A DNA stretch of 59,551 nucleotides from Burkholderiales bacterium (GTDB taxonomy: Bacteria > Pseudomonadota > Gammaproteobacteria > Burkholderiales > Burkholderiaceae_C): the NCBI GenBank assembly GCA_017307865.1, contig JAFKGE010000041.1:1-59551 (forward strand), written 5' to 3'. Both the position numbers and the translations under genes were made by a program. A model generated the notes under the pieces. That model worked only from the letters and a program-made list of their open reading frames with translations. It was not told where the DNA came from and did no database searches. Shown piece after piece: positions 7,702 through 16,869 of this stretch (position 1 is the first letter of the stretch; each line of letters starts with the position of its first letter).

Positions 7702-8568
7702 ATGCGCCGCTTCACCCTGCTCGCCACCGCTGCCCTGGCCGCCCTGCTGCTGGCCGCCTGCGCCACGCCGGCACGGCTGAGCCCGGCCGACCAGGCCCGG
7801 CTGGACGCCCGCCTGAACGCCCTGCTGCCCACCGACGTGCTGCTGCTGGGCGAGCAGCACGACGCGCCCGAGCACCACCGGCTGGAGCGCGCCACGGTGC
7901 AATGGCTGGCCGCGCGCGGGCGGCTGGCGGCGCTGGTGCTGGAGATGGCCGAGCAGGGCCACGACACGGCCGGCCTGCCGCGCAGCGCCAGCCAGGCCCA
8001 GGTGCGCCGCGCGCTGGCCTGGGACGAGGCCGGCTGGCCCTGGGACACCTACGGCCCGGTGGTGATGGCGGCGGTGCGCGCCGGCGTGCCGGTGTGGGGC
8101 GCCAACCTGCCGCGCGCCGACATGCGCCAGGCAATGCAGGACGCCAGCCTGGACACGCGCCTGCCGCCCGCCGCCTGGGCCGAGCAGCAGCGCCGCATCC
8201 GCGAAGGCCACTGCGACCTGCTGCCCGAAGGCCAGATCGTGCCCATGACGCGCATCCAGATCGCGCGCGACCGAGCCATGGCCGAGACCGCGGTGCGCGC
8301 GCTGCAGCCGGGCCGCACCGTGCTGCTGGTGGCCGGCAACGGCCATGTGCAACGCGGCCTCGGCATTCCGGAATATCTGCCCCAGAATATCCAGTCAAAA
8401 GTGGTTTCGGCCCAGGCAGAGCAAGCGCAAGCAGCTATCAATTCAGGAGATTCGGCGATCCAGGTCGAGGCCGGTGCCGACCAGGTCTGGCCCACGCCCC
8501 CGCTGCCGCCACGCGACCCCTGCGCCGAATTGCGCCAGCACTTCAAGCCCGCCGACGCGGCCCGATAG
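7702..8568 (+). CDS. ChaN-family lipoprotein
   Basis: A 288-residue predicted lipoprotein with a signal peptide and lipobox LLLAAC at residues 15-20, then the ChaN/DUF399 landmarks LLLGEQHDAPEHHRL and VLEMAEQGHD. Family members bind haem and are linked to iron uptake. ATG 7702 lies 6 bases after a -10-like TAGTAT (7690-7695) with no Shine-Dalgarno; GTG 7699 is an in-frame alternative. Near the C-terminus, about residues 231-250 (reading QAEQAQAAIN), the frame passes through dispersed repeat copy B, so this segment is probably an insertion that left the frame open. Confidence 0.82.
   Translation: MRRFTLLATAALAALLLAACATPARLSPADQARLDARLNALLPTDVLLLGEQHDAPEHHRLERATVQWLAARGRLAALVLEMAEQGHDTAGLPRSASQAQVRRALAWDEAGWPWDTYGPVVMAAVRAGVPVWGANLPRADMRQAMQDASLDTRLPPAAWAEQQRRIREGHCDLLPEGQIVPMTRIQIARDRAMAETAVRALQPGRTVLLVAGNGHVQRGLGIPEYLPQNIQSKVVSAQAEQAQAAINSGDSAIQVEAGADQVWPTPPLPPRDPCAELRQHFKPADAAR
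8394..8450 (+). repeat. Dispersed ~60-bp repeat, copy B, inside ChaN-like gene
   Basis: Shows TCAAAA, a GGCCCAGGC block, AAGCGCAAGCAGCTAT and ATTCAGGAG, matching copy D closely. It is in the same orientation as the gene and read in frame as AQAEQAQAAIN. Confidence 0.75.
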
Positions 8569-8583
8569 GCGCGGCGCCGAGGG

Positions 8584-9300
8584 CTATTGCACCAGCGGCG
8601 AGGCCGCGGCGTCCAGCGCCACGCCGTCCAGCTCGGCCTGGCCCGCCAGCACGCGCACGTACTGGCCGAGCGCGCGGCGCTCGGCGGCGTTGCGCAGCTC
8701 GGCCGCCACCCGTTCGTGCACGGCTTCGAAAGGCAGCTGCTCGCCCGGCACGCGCTGGTCGACCGCGACGATGTGAAAGCCGTAGCGCGTGTTGACCAGT
8801 CCCGGCAGCACGCCCAATTGAGTGCCACTGAACAAGGCCTGCTCGAACTCGGGCACGGTGGCGCCGCGTTGCAACTGGCCCAGCTGGCCGCCCTGCGCGC
8901 CCGAGGGGCAGTTGGACTGGGTGCGCGCGCGCTCGCCAAACAAGGCGGGCTGCGCCATCAGCTCCTTGAGCGTGCGCTCGGCCTGCGCGCGCACGGCCGG
9001 CACCGGCGTGCCCGGCGTGACCTGAAACAGGATATGGCGCGCGTGCACCAGCTCGCCGCTGCGGTAGCGCGCCAGGTGGGCGTCATACCAGCGCCGGCAT
9101 TCGGCGGGTGTGGGCTCGGGCACGGCCACTTCGCGCAGCAGCAGCTGCTCGATCGCCTGCGCGACGGCCTGGGCGTCAGCGCCCTCGGCCAGCAACTGCA
9201 AAGCCTGCGCCCGCTGGCGCAGCAACTCGTGCACGGCCGCCAGCTGCGGGCTGGGCCAGCTGGCCGGGTCGACCGGGACGCCGTTGACGGCGAGGTCCAT
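8584..9300 (-). CDS. Parvulin-type peptidyl-prolyl isomerase of the nar operon
   Basis: A 238-residue protein with a helical N-terminal region and a C-terminal rotamase (PpiC/parvulin, NifM-like) domain at about residues 105-215. Domain landmarks include VHARHILFQV, the G-G-LG stretch in GAQGGQLGQLQRGA, FEQALFSG and TRYGFHIVAVD. There is no signal peptide, so it is probably cytoplasmic. Its ATG overlaps the narI stop by one base (TGATG), indicating translational coupling. By position it is inferred to help fold or assemble the nitrate reductase; similar genes end narGHJI operons in related bacteria. Confidence 0.85.
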   Translation of the reverse strand: MDLAVNGVPVDPASWPSPQLAAVHELLRQRAQALQLLAEGADAQAVAQAIEQLLLREVAVPEPTPAECRRWYDAHLARYRSGELVHARHILFQVTPGTPVPAVRAQAERTLKELMAQPALFGERARTQSNCPSGAQGGQLGQLQRGATVPEFEQALFSGTQLGVLPGLVNTRYGFHIVAVDQRVPGEQLPFEAVHERVAAELRNAAERRALGQYVRVLAGQAELDGVALDAAASPLVQ

Positions 9301-10004
9301 CAGTTCAGGCTCCCGCCGCGCCGGCGCACGATCTGGTGCGGGCGCACCAGATAGGCCAGCGTTCCCACCCCGCTCCAGATGTGAACCATGCGCGTGAACG
9401 GCGACACCAGGAAGATGGTGAAGCCCAGCAGGATGTGCAGCTGGTACACCCAGGGCACGCCCTGCATCAGCAGCGCGTTGTCGCCACGCAGCAGCACGAC
9501 GCCCTTCACGTAGGCCACCAGGCGCTCGAACAGCACGCCGTCCATGTGCCGGGCCGACAGCGCAACGGTGGCCACGCCCAGGGCAAGCTGCAGCCAGAGC
9601 ATGGCGATGACGGCAATGTCCCACCTGCGGCTGTTGCCCCGGATGCGCTCGTCCGACAGGCGCCGGTGCACCAGCAGGGTGGCGCCGATGAGGGCGACAA
9701 GCCCCGAAATGCCGCCCACCACCATGGCCAGCAGCTGGTGTTGCGCGGGGCTCATCATCCACATCACCAGCGGCTCGGGCATCAGGAAGCCGACGAAGTG
9801 TCCCAGGATCACCATCAGCACGCCGTAGTGAAACAGGTTGCTGCCCAGCTTGAGCTGGCCGTTGCGCAGGATTTGCGAGGAGTCGCTCTTCCACGAGTAA
9901 GGCTCGCGGTCAAAGCGCACCAGGCTGCCGACGAGCAGCACGACCAGGCAGATGTAGGGGTAAAGGCCGAACAGGAAGGCGTTGAGCGAGGCAGGCAAGG
10001 TCAT
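9300..10004 (-). CDS. narI: Respiratory nitrate reductase gamma subunit (cytochrome b)
   Basis: A 234-residue membrane subunit with five transmembrane helices that oxidises quinol and passes electrons through two b haems to NarH. The four haem-ligand histidines are visible: H59 and H69 in FHYGVLMVILGHFVGF, and a pair about 18 residues apart in VYQLHILLGF and RMVHIWSG. The start ATG 10004 was chosen over upstream in-frame codons because it aligns with the family start (FGLYPYICL). It follows narJ after 13 bases and overlaps the isomerase gene downstream by one base. Confidence 0.95.
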   Translation of the reverse strand: MTLPASLNAFLFGLYPYICLVVLLVGSLVRFDREPYSWKSDSSQILRNGQLKLGSNLFHYGVLMVILGHFVGFLMPEPLVMWMMSPAQHQLLAMVVGGISGLVALIGATLLVHRRLSDERIRGNSRRWDIAVIAMLWLQLALGVATVALSARHMDGVLFERLVAYVKGVVLLRGDNALLMQGVPWVYQLHILLGFTIFLVSPFTRMVHIWSGVGTLAYLVRPHQIVRRRGGSLN

Positions 10005-10017
10005 GGGCGGCTCCAGT

Positions 10018-10680
10018 TCATTGAGCGGCTTGTTTGACGCGGTGCACCGACACGCCCGGCGGCCGGCTGGCGGGCGGCTCGAAGGCGGGGCGCTCTTCCC
10101 AGTCGCGGTCCGGATCCTCGGGCAGCGGCGCCGGTGTGAGCGCAACGGCCAGCGCCGGCTGGCCCGCCAGCGCCAGCAGCGCGGCCGGCACGGCCGCGTA
10201 GCGGCTGCCGCGTTGCGCCAGCGCCTCGCCCAGCGCGCGCAGAACGTGGGCGCATTCGCCCAGCAGACGCGGCGCTTCGGCGGGCTCGCAGCAACTCAGG
10301 TATTCCAGCACCACGGGCAGATGGTCGGGCAGCTCGGCGCTGCGCAACTGCAGGCCCACGCGCTGGTAGCGCTGCATCAGCTCGAGCATGGCGGGCCCGC
10401 GCTGGCCGCCGTCGCCGTGCACGTGCTCGAACAGGTTGAGCGACGTGGCGCGGCCACGGTCGAACAACTCGACGTAGTGCGCCTGCGTGTCCAGCAGATC
10501 GCCGCGCGCGAGCTCATCGACCAGCGCCAGCAGCTCGCTGCGTCGCCGCGCGTCGAGGCGGCGCTCGGCGTCCAGGGCCTGGGCCACTTCGGGCAGCGCC
10601 TCGCGCTGCTCCTCGTCGGGGTAGGCCAGCAGCGCGGCGAGTGCGCGCAGGGTAGTGGCGTGGGTGCGGGCGCGGGCCAT
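10018..10680 (-). CDS. narJ: Nitrate reductase assembly chaperone (delta)
   Basis: A 220-residue cytoplasmic chaperone of the NarJ/TorD family that delivers the molybdenum cofactor to NarG and holds NarGH until membrane docking. Landmarks are LRALAALLAYPDEEQREALP at the N-terminus, THAHYVELFDRG-like QAHYVELFDRGRATSLNLFEH in the middle and LPDHLPVVLEYLSCC. The C-terminal Pro-rich tail is typical of low conservation in NarJ. Its ATG overlaps the narH stop by one base (TGATG). Confidence 0.94.
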   Translation of the reverse strand: MARARTHATTLRALAALLAYPDEEQREALPEVAQALDAERRLDARRRSELLALVDELARGDLLDTQAHYVELFDRGRATSLNLFEHVHGDGGQRGPAMLELMQRYQRVGLQLRSAELPDHLPVVLEYLSCCEPAEAPRLLGECAHVLRALGEALAQRGSRYAAVPAALLALAGQPALAVALTPAPLPEDPDRDWEERPAFEPPASRPPGVSVHRVKQAAQ

Positions 10681-12221
10681 CAGCTGTCCTCGTCGACCAG
10701 GCGGATCGGAATCATCTTGCGCCGGCCCATCTTGCCGCCAAACAGGCCCGCCTTGGCGTCGATGCCGTCGCAGCCGTTGCCAAAGGTGAAACCGCAGCCG
10801 CCGCGCAGCTGGTACGCGTTTTCGACCTCCTCGCGGTGCGAGGTGGGGATCACGAAGCGGTCCTCGTAATTGGCGATGGCCAGGTAGCGGTGCATGTCCT
10901 CGACCGTGGCCGCATCCAGGCCCACGCGGGCCAGCAGGGCCGGGTCCTGCGGCTCGCCCAACTGGCGCGCGCGAAACCAGGCGCGCATGGCCAGCATGCG
11001 CTTGAGCGCGCCGGCCACCGGCGCTTCGTTGCCGGCAGTCAGCAGGTTGGCCAGGTAGCGCACCGGAATGCGCAGCGAATCGACGTCGGGCAGGCCGATG
11101 TCGTCGCTGCCCACGGTGCCGGCGTTGGCATGCGCGCTGATGGGCGAAAGCGGTGGCACGTACCACACCATGGGCAGGGTGCGGTACTCGGGGTGCAGCG
11201 GAAAGGCGATCCTCCAGTCGACCGCCATCTTGTAGGTGGGCGAGTTCTGCGCCGCCTCGATCCAGGCCGCGGGCACGCCATCGAGCAGGGCCTGGCGCTG
11301 CACGTCGGGATCGTGCGGGTCGAGAAACAGATCGAGCTGCGCCTGGTACAGCTCGTGCTCGTCCTCGGTGGCCGCTGCCGCGCCGATGCGGTCGGCGTCG
11401 TACAGCAGCACGCCCAGGTAGCGGATGCGCCCGACGCAGGTCTCCGAGCACACGGTGGGCTGGCCGGCCTCGATGCGCGGGTAGCAGAAGGTGCATTTCT
11501 CGGCCTTGCCGCTGACCCAGTTGTAGTAGATCTTCTTGTACGGGCAGCCCGACACGCACATGCGCCAGCCGCGGCACTTGTCCTGGTCGATCAGCACGAT
11601 GCCGTCTTCCTCGCGTTTGTAGATCGAGCCCGAGGGGCACGAAGCGACGCAGGCCGGGTTCAGGCAGTGCTCGCACAGGCGCGGCAAGTACATCATGAAG
11701 GTGTTTTCAAACTGCCCGTAGATGTCCTTTTGCACCGCCTCGAAGTTGTAGTCCTGGCTGCGCTTGGCAAATTCGCCGCCCAGGATTTCTTCCCAGTTGG
11801 GTCCCCATTCGATCTTGTCCATGGTGCGGCCCGATACCAGCGAGATCGGGCGCGCCACCGGCGCCGTCGGCAGCTCGGGCGCGGTCTGCAGGTTTTCGTA
11901 GTCGAAGGTGAAGGGCTCGTAGTAGTCGTCCACCTCGGGCAGGTTGGGGTTGGCGAAGATGCGCGCCAGCACGCCCAGGCGCCCGCCCTGCTTGAGCATC
12001 AGCTTGCCCTTGGCGGTGCGCGTCCAGCCACCGTTCCACTTGTCCTGGTTTTCCCAGTCCTTGGGGTAGCCGATGCCGGGCTTGGTCTCGACGTTGTTGA
12101 ACCAGGCGTACTCCATGCCCTTGCGCGAGGTCCATACGTTCTTGCAGGTGACCGAGCAGGTGTGGCAGCCGATGCACTTGTCCAGGTTCAGCACCATGGC
12201 GACTTGCGCGCGTATCTTCAT
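10680..12221 (-). CDS. narH: Respiratory nitrate reductase beta subunit (iron-sulfur)
   Basis: A 513-residue electron-transfer subunit, close to the usual ~512. Cysteine clusters for three [4Fe-4S] and one [3Fe-4S] centres are visible: CIGCHTCSVTCKNVW near residue 16, CEHCLNPACVASCP near 180, and CRGWRMCVSGCP, where Trp replaces a cysteine as in the known [3Fe-4S] centre. It passes electrons from NarI to NarG on the cytoplasmic face. Its start overlaps the narG stop by four bases, and its own stop overlaps narJ. Confidence 0.96.
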   Translation of the reverse strand: MKIRAQVAMVLNLDKCIGCHTCSVTCKNVWTSRKGMEYAWFNNVETKPGIGYPKDWENQDKWNGGWTRTAKGKLMLKQGGRLGVLARIFANPNLPEVDDYYEPFTFDYENLQTAPELPTAPVARPISLVSGRTMDKIEWGPNWEEILGGEFAKRSQDYNFEAVQKDIYGQFENTFMMYLPRLCEHCLNPACVASCPSGSIYKREEDGIVLIDQDKCRGWRMCVSGCPYKKIYYNWVSGKAEKCTFCYPRIEAGQPTVCSETCVGRIRYLGVLLYDADRIGAAAATEDEHELYQAQLDLFLDPHDPDVQRQALLDGVPAAWIEAAQNSPTYKMAVDWRIAFPLHPEYRTLPMVWYVPPLSPISAHANAGTVGSDDIGLPDVDSLRIPVRYLANLLTAGNEAPVAGALKRMLAMRAWFRARQLGEPQDPALLARVGLDAATVEDMHRYLAIANYEDRFVIPTSHREEVENAYQLRGGCGFTFGNGCDGIDAKAGLFGGKMGRRKMIPIRLVDEDS

Positions 12222-15200
12222 GCCCGTGCTCCTTGGGGTGCGGCGCCCAGTTCCCGCTCGCGTGCGGCGCGCTGCACGTGGTCCATCCAGTCGATGCGGG
12301 CCATCTTGCGCACCACCACGAAGCCGTCGCGGTCGTTGCCGACCGGGCCGTAGTAGTTGAACTTCCAGGACAGTTGGGCGCAGCCACCGATCATCTGCGT
12401 GGGCTTGACCAGGATGCGCGTGACCGAGTTGTGGATGCCGCCGCGCATGCCGGTGATCTCCGAGCCCGGCACGTTCACGATTTTTTCTTGCGCGTGGTAC
12501 ATCATGCACATGCCTTCCTGCACGCGCTGGCTGACCACCGCGCGCGCGGTGAGCGCCCCGTTGGCGTTGAAGCACTCGATCCAGTCGTTGTCCGCGATGC
12601 CGACCTTTTGGGCGTCGACCTCGGACAGCCACACGATGGGGCCGCCGCGCGACAGCGTCAGCATGATGAGGTTGTCGGTGTAGGTGCTGTGAATGCCCCA
12701 CTTCTGGTGCGGGGTGAGAAAGTTGAGCGCGATCTCGGGGTTGCCATTGGACTTGAGCCCCAGCACCGCCTTGACCGAGCGCGTGTCCAGCGGCGGGCGG
12801 TACAGCGCGAAGGCCTCGCCGTAGTCGCGAATCCAGGGGTGGTCGAGGTAGAAGTGCTGGCGCCCCGTCAGGGTGTGCCAGGGCACGCTTTCGTGCACGT
12901 GGATGTAGTGGCCGCTGTAGCTGACCTCCTCGCTCATCAGGCCCGACCAGGTGGGCGCGGTGATGGCCTTCTTGGGCTGCGCCTGCAGGTCGCGAAAGCG
13001 GAACTTCTCGCGCGCGCGATCGGCGGCCAGGTGCGCGTGCGCGCGCCCGGTGTGGGTCGACAGCGCCTCGAAGCCACGCACCGACAGCTCGCCGTTGCTG
13101 ATCGGATCGAGCATGAGGATGGTCTCGCAGGCGTCGATGTCGCTGTCGATGCGCGGGCGCCCCTGGGCCGGGCCGGCGGCCACCGTCTGGTTGAGCGCGG
13201 CCAGCGCCGCCACCTCGGGCGCGTTGTCCCACTGCAGGCCGTGGCTGCCGGAGCCGAGTCTGTCCAGCAGCGGGCCGAGCGCGGTGAAGCGGTCGTAGGT
13301 GGCGGGGTAGTCGCGCTCCACCACCACCACGTCGGGGCCCGTCACGCCGGGCACCAGCGCGCATTGGCCCTTCTTCCAGTCGGCCACCTCGAAGGGCTGC
13401 GCCATCTCGCCCGCGCTGTCGTGCAGGATGGGGCGCAGCACCACGTCCTGCTCGCGGCCCAGCCGGCCCACGGCCAGTTCGGAAAATTTCTTGGCGATGG
13501 CCTTGTAGATCTCCCAGTCGCTGCGCGACTCGTACACCGGATCGACGGCGGCGGTGAACGGGTTGATGAAGGGATGCATGTCGGTGGACGAGAGGTCCTG
13601 CTTCTCGTACCACGAGGCGGTGGGCAGCACCACGTCGGAATACAGCGCGGTGGTGGACATGCGAAAGTCCAGCGTCACCACCAGGTCCAGCTTGCCCTCG
13701 GGCGCCGGGTCGCGCCAGCGCACTTCCAGCGGCTTTTGGCCACCCTGCGCGCCGAGGTCCTGCCCCTGCAGGCCGTCGCGCGTGCCCAGGAAGTGCTTGA
13801 GGAAATACTCGTGGCCCTTGCCGGATGAACCCAGCAGGTTGGAGCGCCACACGAACAGGTTGCGCGGAAAGTTGGCCGGGTGGTCGGGGTCCTCGCAGGC
13901 CAGTGCCAGGCGGCCCGACTGCAGGGCCTCGACCACGTAGGCCTTGGCGTCGACACCGGCGGCCGCGGCATCGCGCGCCACCTGCAGCGGGTTCTTGCCC
14001 AGCTGCGGCGCCGAGGGCAGCCAGCCCATGCGCTGCGCGCGCACGCTGCAGTCGACCAGCGAGCCGGTCTGCCGGCTGCGGTCGGCCAGCGGCGAGAGCA
14101 GGTCGGCCATGCCCACGGTTTCATAGCGCCACTGGTCGGAGTGCAGGTAGAAAAAATCGGTGCCCGCCATCTGGCGCGGCGGACGCACCCAGTCCAGCGC
14201 GAAGGCCAGCGTGGACCAGCCGACCTCCGGGCGCACCGCCTCCTGTCCCGTGTAGTGCGCCCAGCCGCCGCCGCTTTGCCCCACGGTGCCGCACAGCATC
14301 AGCATGTTGATGATGGCGCGATAGGCCACGTCCTGGTGGAACCAGTGGTTCATGCCCGAGCCGATGATGACCATCGAACGGCCCCGGGTCTTCTCGGCGT
14401 TGTCGGCAAAGCCGCGCGCCACCTCGATCACCTGCGCGGCCGGCGTGCCGGTGATGCGCTCCTGCCACGCGGGCGTGTAGGGCACGTTGTCTGCGTAGTC
14501 TTTGGCGCAGGCGCCGCCCAAGCCGCGGTCGACCCCGTGGTGCGCGCACAGCAGGTCGAACACGGTGGCGACCATCACGTCGCCGGCCCGGGTCGCCAGC
14601 TTGCGCGCGGGCAGCTTGCGCAGCAGCACCTCGTCCTGCGCGTTGGCGGGGTAGTGCTCGTTGGCCACGCCGCCGAAGTAGGGAAAGGCGACGTCCAGCA
14701 CCGCGTCGCTGCGCTCGATCTCGGTCAGCGACAGCGTGATGTCGCGCCCATCGGCGGCCTTTTCGTCGAGGTTCCACTTGCCGTGGTCGGCGCCGTGAGG
14801 GTCGGCCCAATGAAAGCCCATCGAGCCGCGCGGCGCCACCGGCCGGCCGTCGGCATCCAGCGCCACCGTCTTCCAGTCGGCATGCTCGGGCGTGCCCAGC
14901 GCGCCCTCGAAGTCGCTGGCGCGCAGATAGCGGTCGGGCACCCAGCGCGCGCCGTCGCGGCGCAGGGTGACCAGCATCGGCAGGTCGGTGAAGCGGCGGC
15001 CATAGTCCTGGAAATACGGCACCCGGCGGTCGATGAAGAACTCGCGCAGGATCACGTGCACCATGGCCATGGCCATCGCGCCGTCGGTGCCCTGCTTGGG
15101 GTGCAGCCAGATGTCGGACAGCTTGGCGACCTCGGAGTAATCGGGGCTGACGCCGACGATGCGCGTGCCGTTGTAGCGCGCCTCGACGAAGAAATGCGCG

Positions 15201-15985
15201 TCGGGCGTGCGCGTCTGCGGCACGTTGGAGCCCCAGGCCATGATGAAGCCCGAGTTGAACCAGTCGGCCGACTCGGGCACGTCGGTCTGGTCGCCCCAGA
15301 CCTGCGGGCTGGCCGCCGGCAGGTCGCAGTACCAGTCGTAAAACGAGAGCATGCTGCCGCCGATCAGGCTGATGTAGCGCGCGCCCGCGGCGTAGGACAC
15401 CATGGACATGGCCGGAATCGGCGTGAAGCCGGCAATGCGGTCGGGCCCGTACTGCTCGATGGTGTGGATGTTGGCCGCCGCCACCAGCTCCAGCGCCTCG
15501 TCCCACCGGGCGCGCACGAAGCCGCCCAGCCCGCGCATGGCCTTGTATTCGGGGCCCTCGGCCTGGTTCATCAGCGCGGCCCAGGCCTCGACCGGCGCCA
15601 GCGTCTGGCGCAGCTCGCGCCAGCGCTTGATCAGGCGGCCGCGCACCATCGGGTATTTCAGGCGGTTGGCGCTGTAGAGGTACCACGAGTACGAGGCGCC
15701 GCGCGCGCAGCCGCGCGGCTCGTGGTTGGGCACACCCTCGCGCGTGCGCGGGTAGTCGGTCTGCTGGATCTCCCAGGTGACCACGCCCTGCTTGACGTGG
15801 ATCTTCCAGCCGCAGGAGCCGGTGCAGTTGACGCCGTGGGTGGAACGCACCACCTTGTCGTGCGACCAGCGGTTGCGATAGCCGTCTTCCCACTGGCGGG
15901 CCTCGGTGCGCAACTCGCCCCAGCCGGCGGCGAACGGCTCGCGCTCACGCGTGAAGTAACGCAGACGCTCCAGAAACTGTCCCAT
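12218..15985 (-). CDS. narG: Respiratory nitrate reductase alpha subunit (molybdopterin)
   Basis: A 1255-residue catalytic subunit that reduces nitrate to nitrite at a Mo-bisMGD centre. The N-terminal H-x3-C-x3-C segment (HGVNCTGSCGWKIHVKQG, about residue 49) supplies the FS0 cluster ligands. YDWYCDLPAASPQVWGDQTD (about residue 215) contains the Asp that coordinates Mo in the E. coli enzyme. Further conserved stretches are WGSNVPQTRTPDAHF and LHPKQGTDGAMAMAM. There is no Tat leader, as expected for the cytoplasm-facing enzyme. It is the first gene of narGHJI; no narK, narXL or NarR gene is in the window. I found no convincing FNR site in the 263 bases upstream. Confidence 0.97.
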   Translation of the reverse strand: MGQFLERLRYFTREREPFAAGWGELRTEARQWEDGYRNRWSHDKVVRSTHGVNCTGSCGWKIHVKQGVVTWEIQQTDYPRTREGVPNHEPRGCARGASYSWYLYSANRLKYPMVRGRLIKRWRELRQTLAPVEAWAALMNQAEGPEYKAMRGLGGFVRARWDEALELVAAANIHTIEQYGPDRIAGFTPIPAMSMVSYAAGARYISLIGGSMLSFYDWYCDLPAASPQVWGDQTDVPESADWFNSGFIMAWGSNVPQTRTPDAHFFVEARYNGTRIVGVSPDYSEVAKLSDIWLHPKQGTDGAMAMAMVHVILREFFIDRRVPYFQDYGRRFTDLPMLVTLRRDGARWVPDRYLRASDFEGALGTPEHADWKTVALDADGRPVAPRGSMGFHWADPHGADHGKWNLDEKAADGRDITLSLTEIERSDAVLDVAFPYFGGVANEHYPANAQDEVLLRKLPARKLATRAGDVMVATVFDLLCAHHGVDRGLGGACAKDYADNVPYTPAWQERITGTPAAQVIEVARGFADNAEKTRGRSMVIIGSGMNHWFHQDVAYRAIINMLMLCGTVGQSGGGWAHYTGQEAVRPEVGWSTLAFALDWVRPPRQMAGTDFFYLHSDQWRYETVGMADLLSPLADRSRQTGSLVDCSVRAQRMGWLPSAPQLGKNPLQVARDAAAAGVDAKAYVVEALQSGRLALACEDPDHPANFPRNLFVWRSNLLGSSGKGHEYFLKHFLGTRDGLQGQDLGAQGGQKPLEVRWRDPAPEGKLDLVVTLDFRMSTTALYSDVVLPTASWYEKQDLSSTDMHPFINPFTAAVDPVYESRSDWEIYKAIAKKFSELAVGRLGREQDVVLRPILHDSAGEMAQPFEVADWKKGQCALVPGVTGPDVVVVERDYPATYDRFTALGPLLDRLGSGSHGLQWDNAPEVAALAALNQTVAAGPAQGRPRIDSDIDACETILMLDPISNGELSVRGFEALSTHTGRAHAHLAADRAREKFRFRDLQAQPKKAITAPTWSGLMSEEVSYSGHYIHVHESVPWHTLTGRQHFYLDHPWIRDYGEAFALYRPPLDTRSVKAVLGLKSNGNPEIALNFLTPHQKWGIHSTYTDNLIMLTLSRGGPIVWLSEVDAQKVGIADNDWIECFNANGALTARAVVSQRVQEGMCMMYHAQEKIVNVPGSEITGMRGGIHNSVTRILVKPTQMIGGCAQLSWKFNYYGPVGNDRDGFVVVRKMARIDWMDHVQRAARERELGAAPQGARA

Positions 15986-16248
15986 GGCCCGATCCTCGGC
16001 GGATGTTGGTATCGGTGGTCACCGAGCCCATCCAGCCGCGTGCGGTCATGGCCACCGCCCTGCTGTCAGCCCGCCCAGTCGGCCATCGCTGCGATCATGG
16101 TGCTGCCGGGAAACAGTATGGCCAGTTCTGCGCTTGGCATCAAACCCATGGACGTGGTCAGGGCATTTGGCGACAGCACCTCGTGCGAGTGCCGCCTGCG
16201 CATCGGAGTTCCATCGGGCGCGACAAATTCGTCGGCGCCGGCCTTCGC

Positions 16249-16737
16249 TCAGTGACGATACGGGTTGTTGGGCCGCCGGTCGTAGCGGTCGGGCACGCCG
16301 TCCCGATCGCGGTCGCGGCGATGGCGCGCGCGATCGTGGCCGCGCCCGCGGTCGTGGTCGCGGTCGCGCCATTCGCGCTCGCGCCAGTGGGGCGGGCCGG
16401 CATGCACCGGGCGCCGCTCCCAGCGCTGCGGCCGGTACACCCAGCGCGGGCCCTCGGCCACCCACGCCGGCGCCACGTAGGCGTAGCCCGGCCGCGCCGC
16501 CAGCCAGTAGCCCCGGCGCCAGACGTAGTTGCCATGCGCCCATTCATAATGCCCCGGTGCCCAGACGTAGCCGGGGCGCGCCATCGGCATCGCCTCGGGG
16601 CGTGGCGGCGGGGGCGGGCCGATCTGCACCGAGATGTAGGCCTGGGCCTGCGCCGCGGTGGGCAGCGCCAGGGCGCCGATCGAGGCCGCCAGCACGGCGG
16701 TGGACAGCAGGGCGGGTTTGACCAGGGTGCGCAACAT
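16249..16737 (-). CDS. WXXGXW-repeat (YXWXPGXY) periplasmic protein
   Basis: A 162-residue exported protein with a signal peptide (residues 1 to about 32, LPTAAQAQA). The centre carries aromatic repeats PGYVWAPGHYEWAHGNYVW then RRGYWLAARPGYAYV, characteristic of WXXGXW/BcpO-type repeats of unknown function. The C-terminal 50 residues are strongly charged (HWREREWRDRDHDRGRGHDR), alternating Arg and Asp, with DRDGVPDRYD resembling a calcium-binding thrombospondin-3-like Asp repeat. A clear AGGAGAT Shine-Dalgarno precedes ATG 16737. It is divergent from purU. Confidence 0.8.
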   Translation of the reverse strand: MLRTLVKPALLSTAVLAASIGALALPTAAQAQAYISVQIGPPPPPRPEAMPMARPGYVWAPGHYEWAHGNYVWRRGYWLAARPGYAYVAPAWVAEGPRWVYRPQRWERRPVHAGPPHWREREWRDRDHDRGRGHDRARHRRDRDRDGVPDRYDRRPNNPYRH

Positions 16738-16869
16738 GGTGGGATCTCCTCTTGAACGAATCGGCCCCCATTTCAACGCATGAAGCGCATCGCGGCCGTA
16801 AACCGCAGGCAAAGCCGTGCAAAAGAATGAGCCGGCAGGCCCGCGAGGCCCCTGCGACAATCGGCGCCG

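Noticed and set aside
15986-16248. Possible FNR/ANR-type site upstream of narG
   Set aside because: Only an isolated ATCAA half-site was found, with no matching TTGAT at the right distance. Anaerobic control is expected but is not shown by the sequence.
13880-16255. A 791-codon plus-strand frame over narG and the upstream gap
   Set aside because: Most of it is antisense to narG. Its last ~60 codons cross the 263-base gap upstream of narG, but I saw no start signal or family resemblance there.
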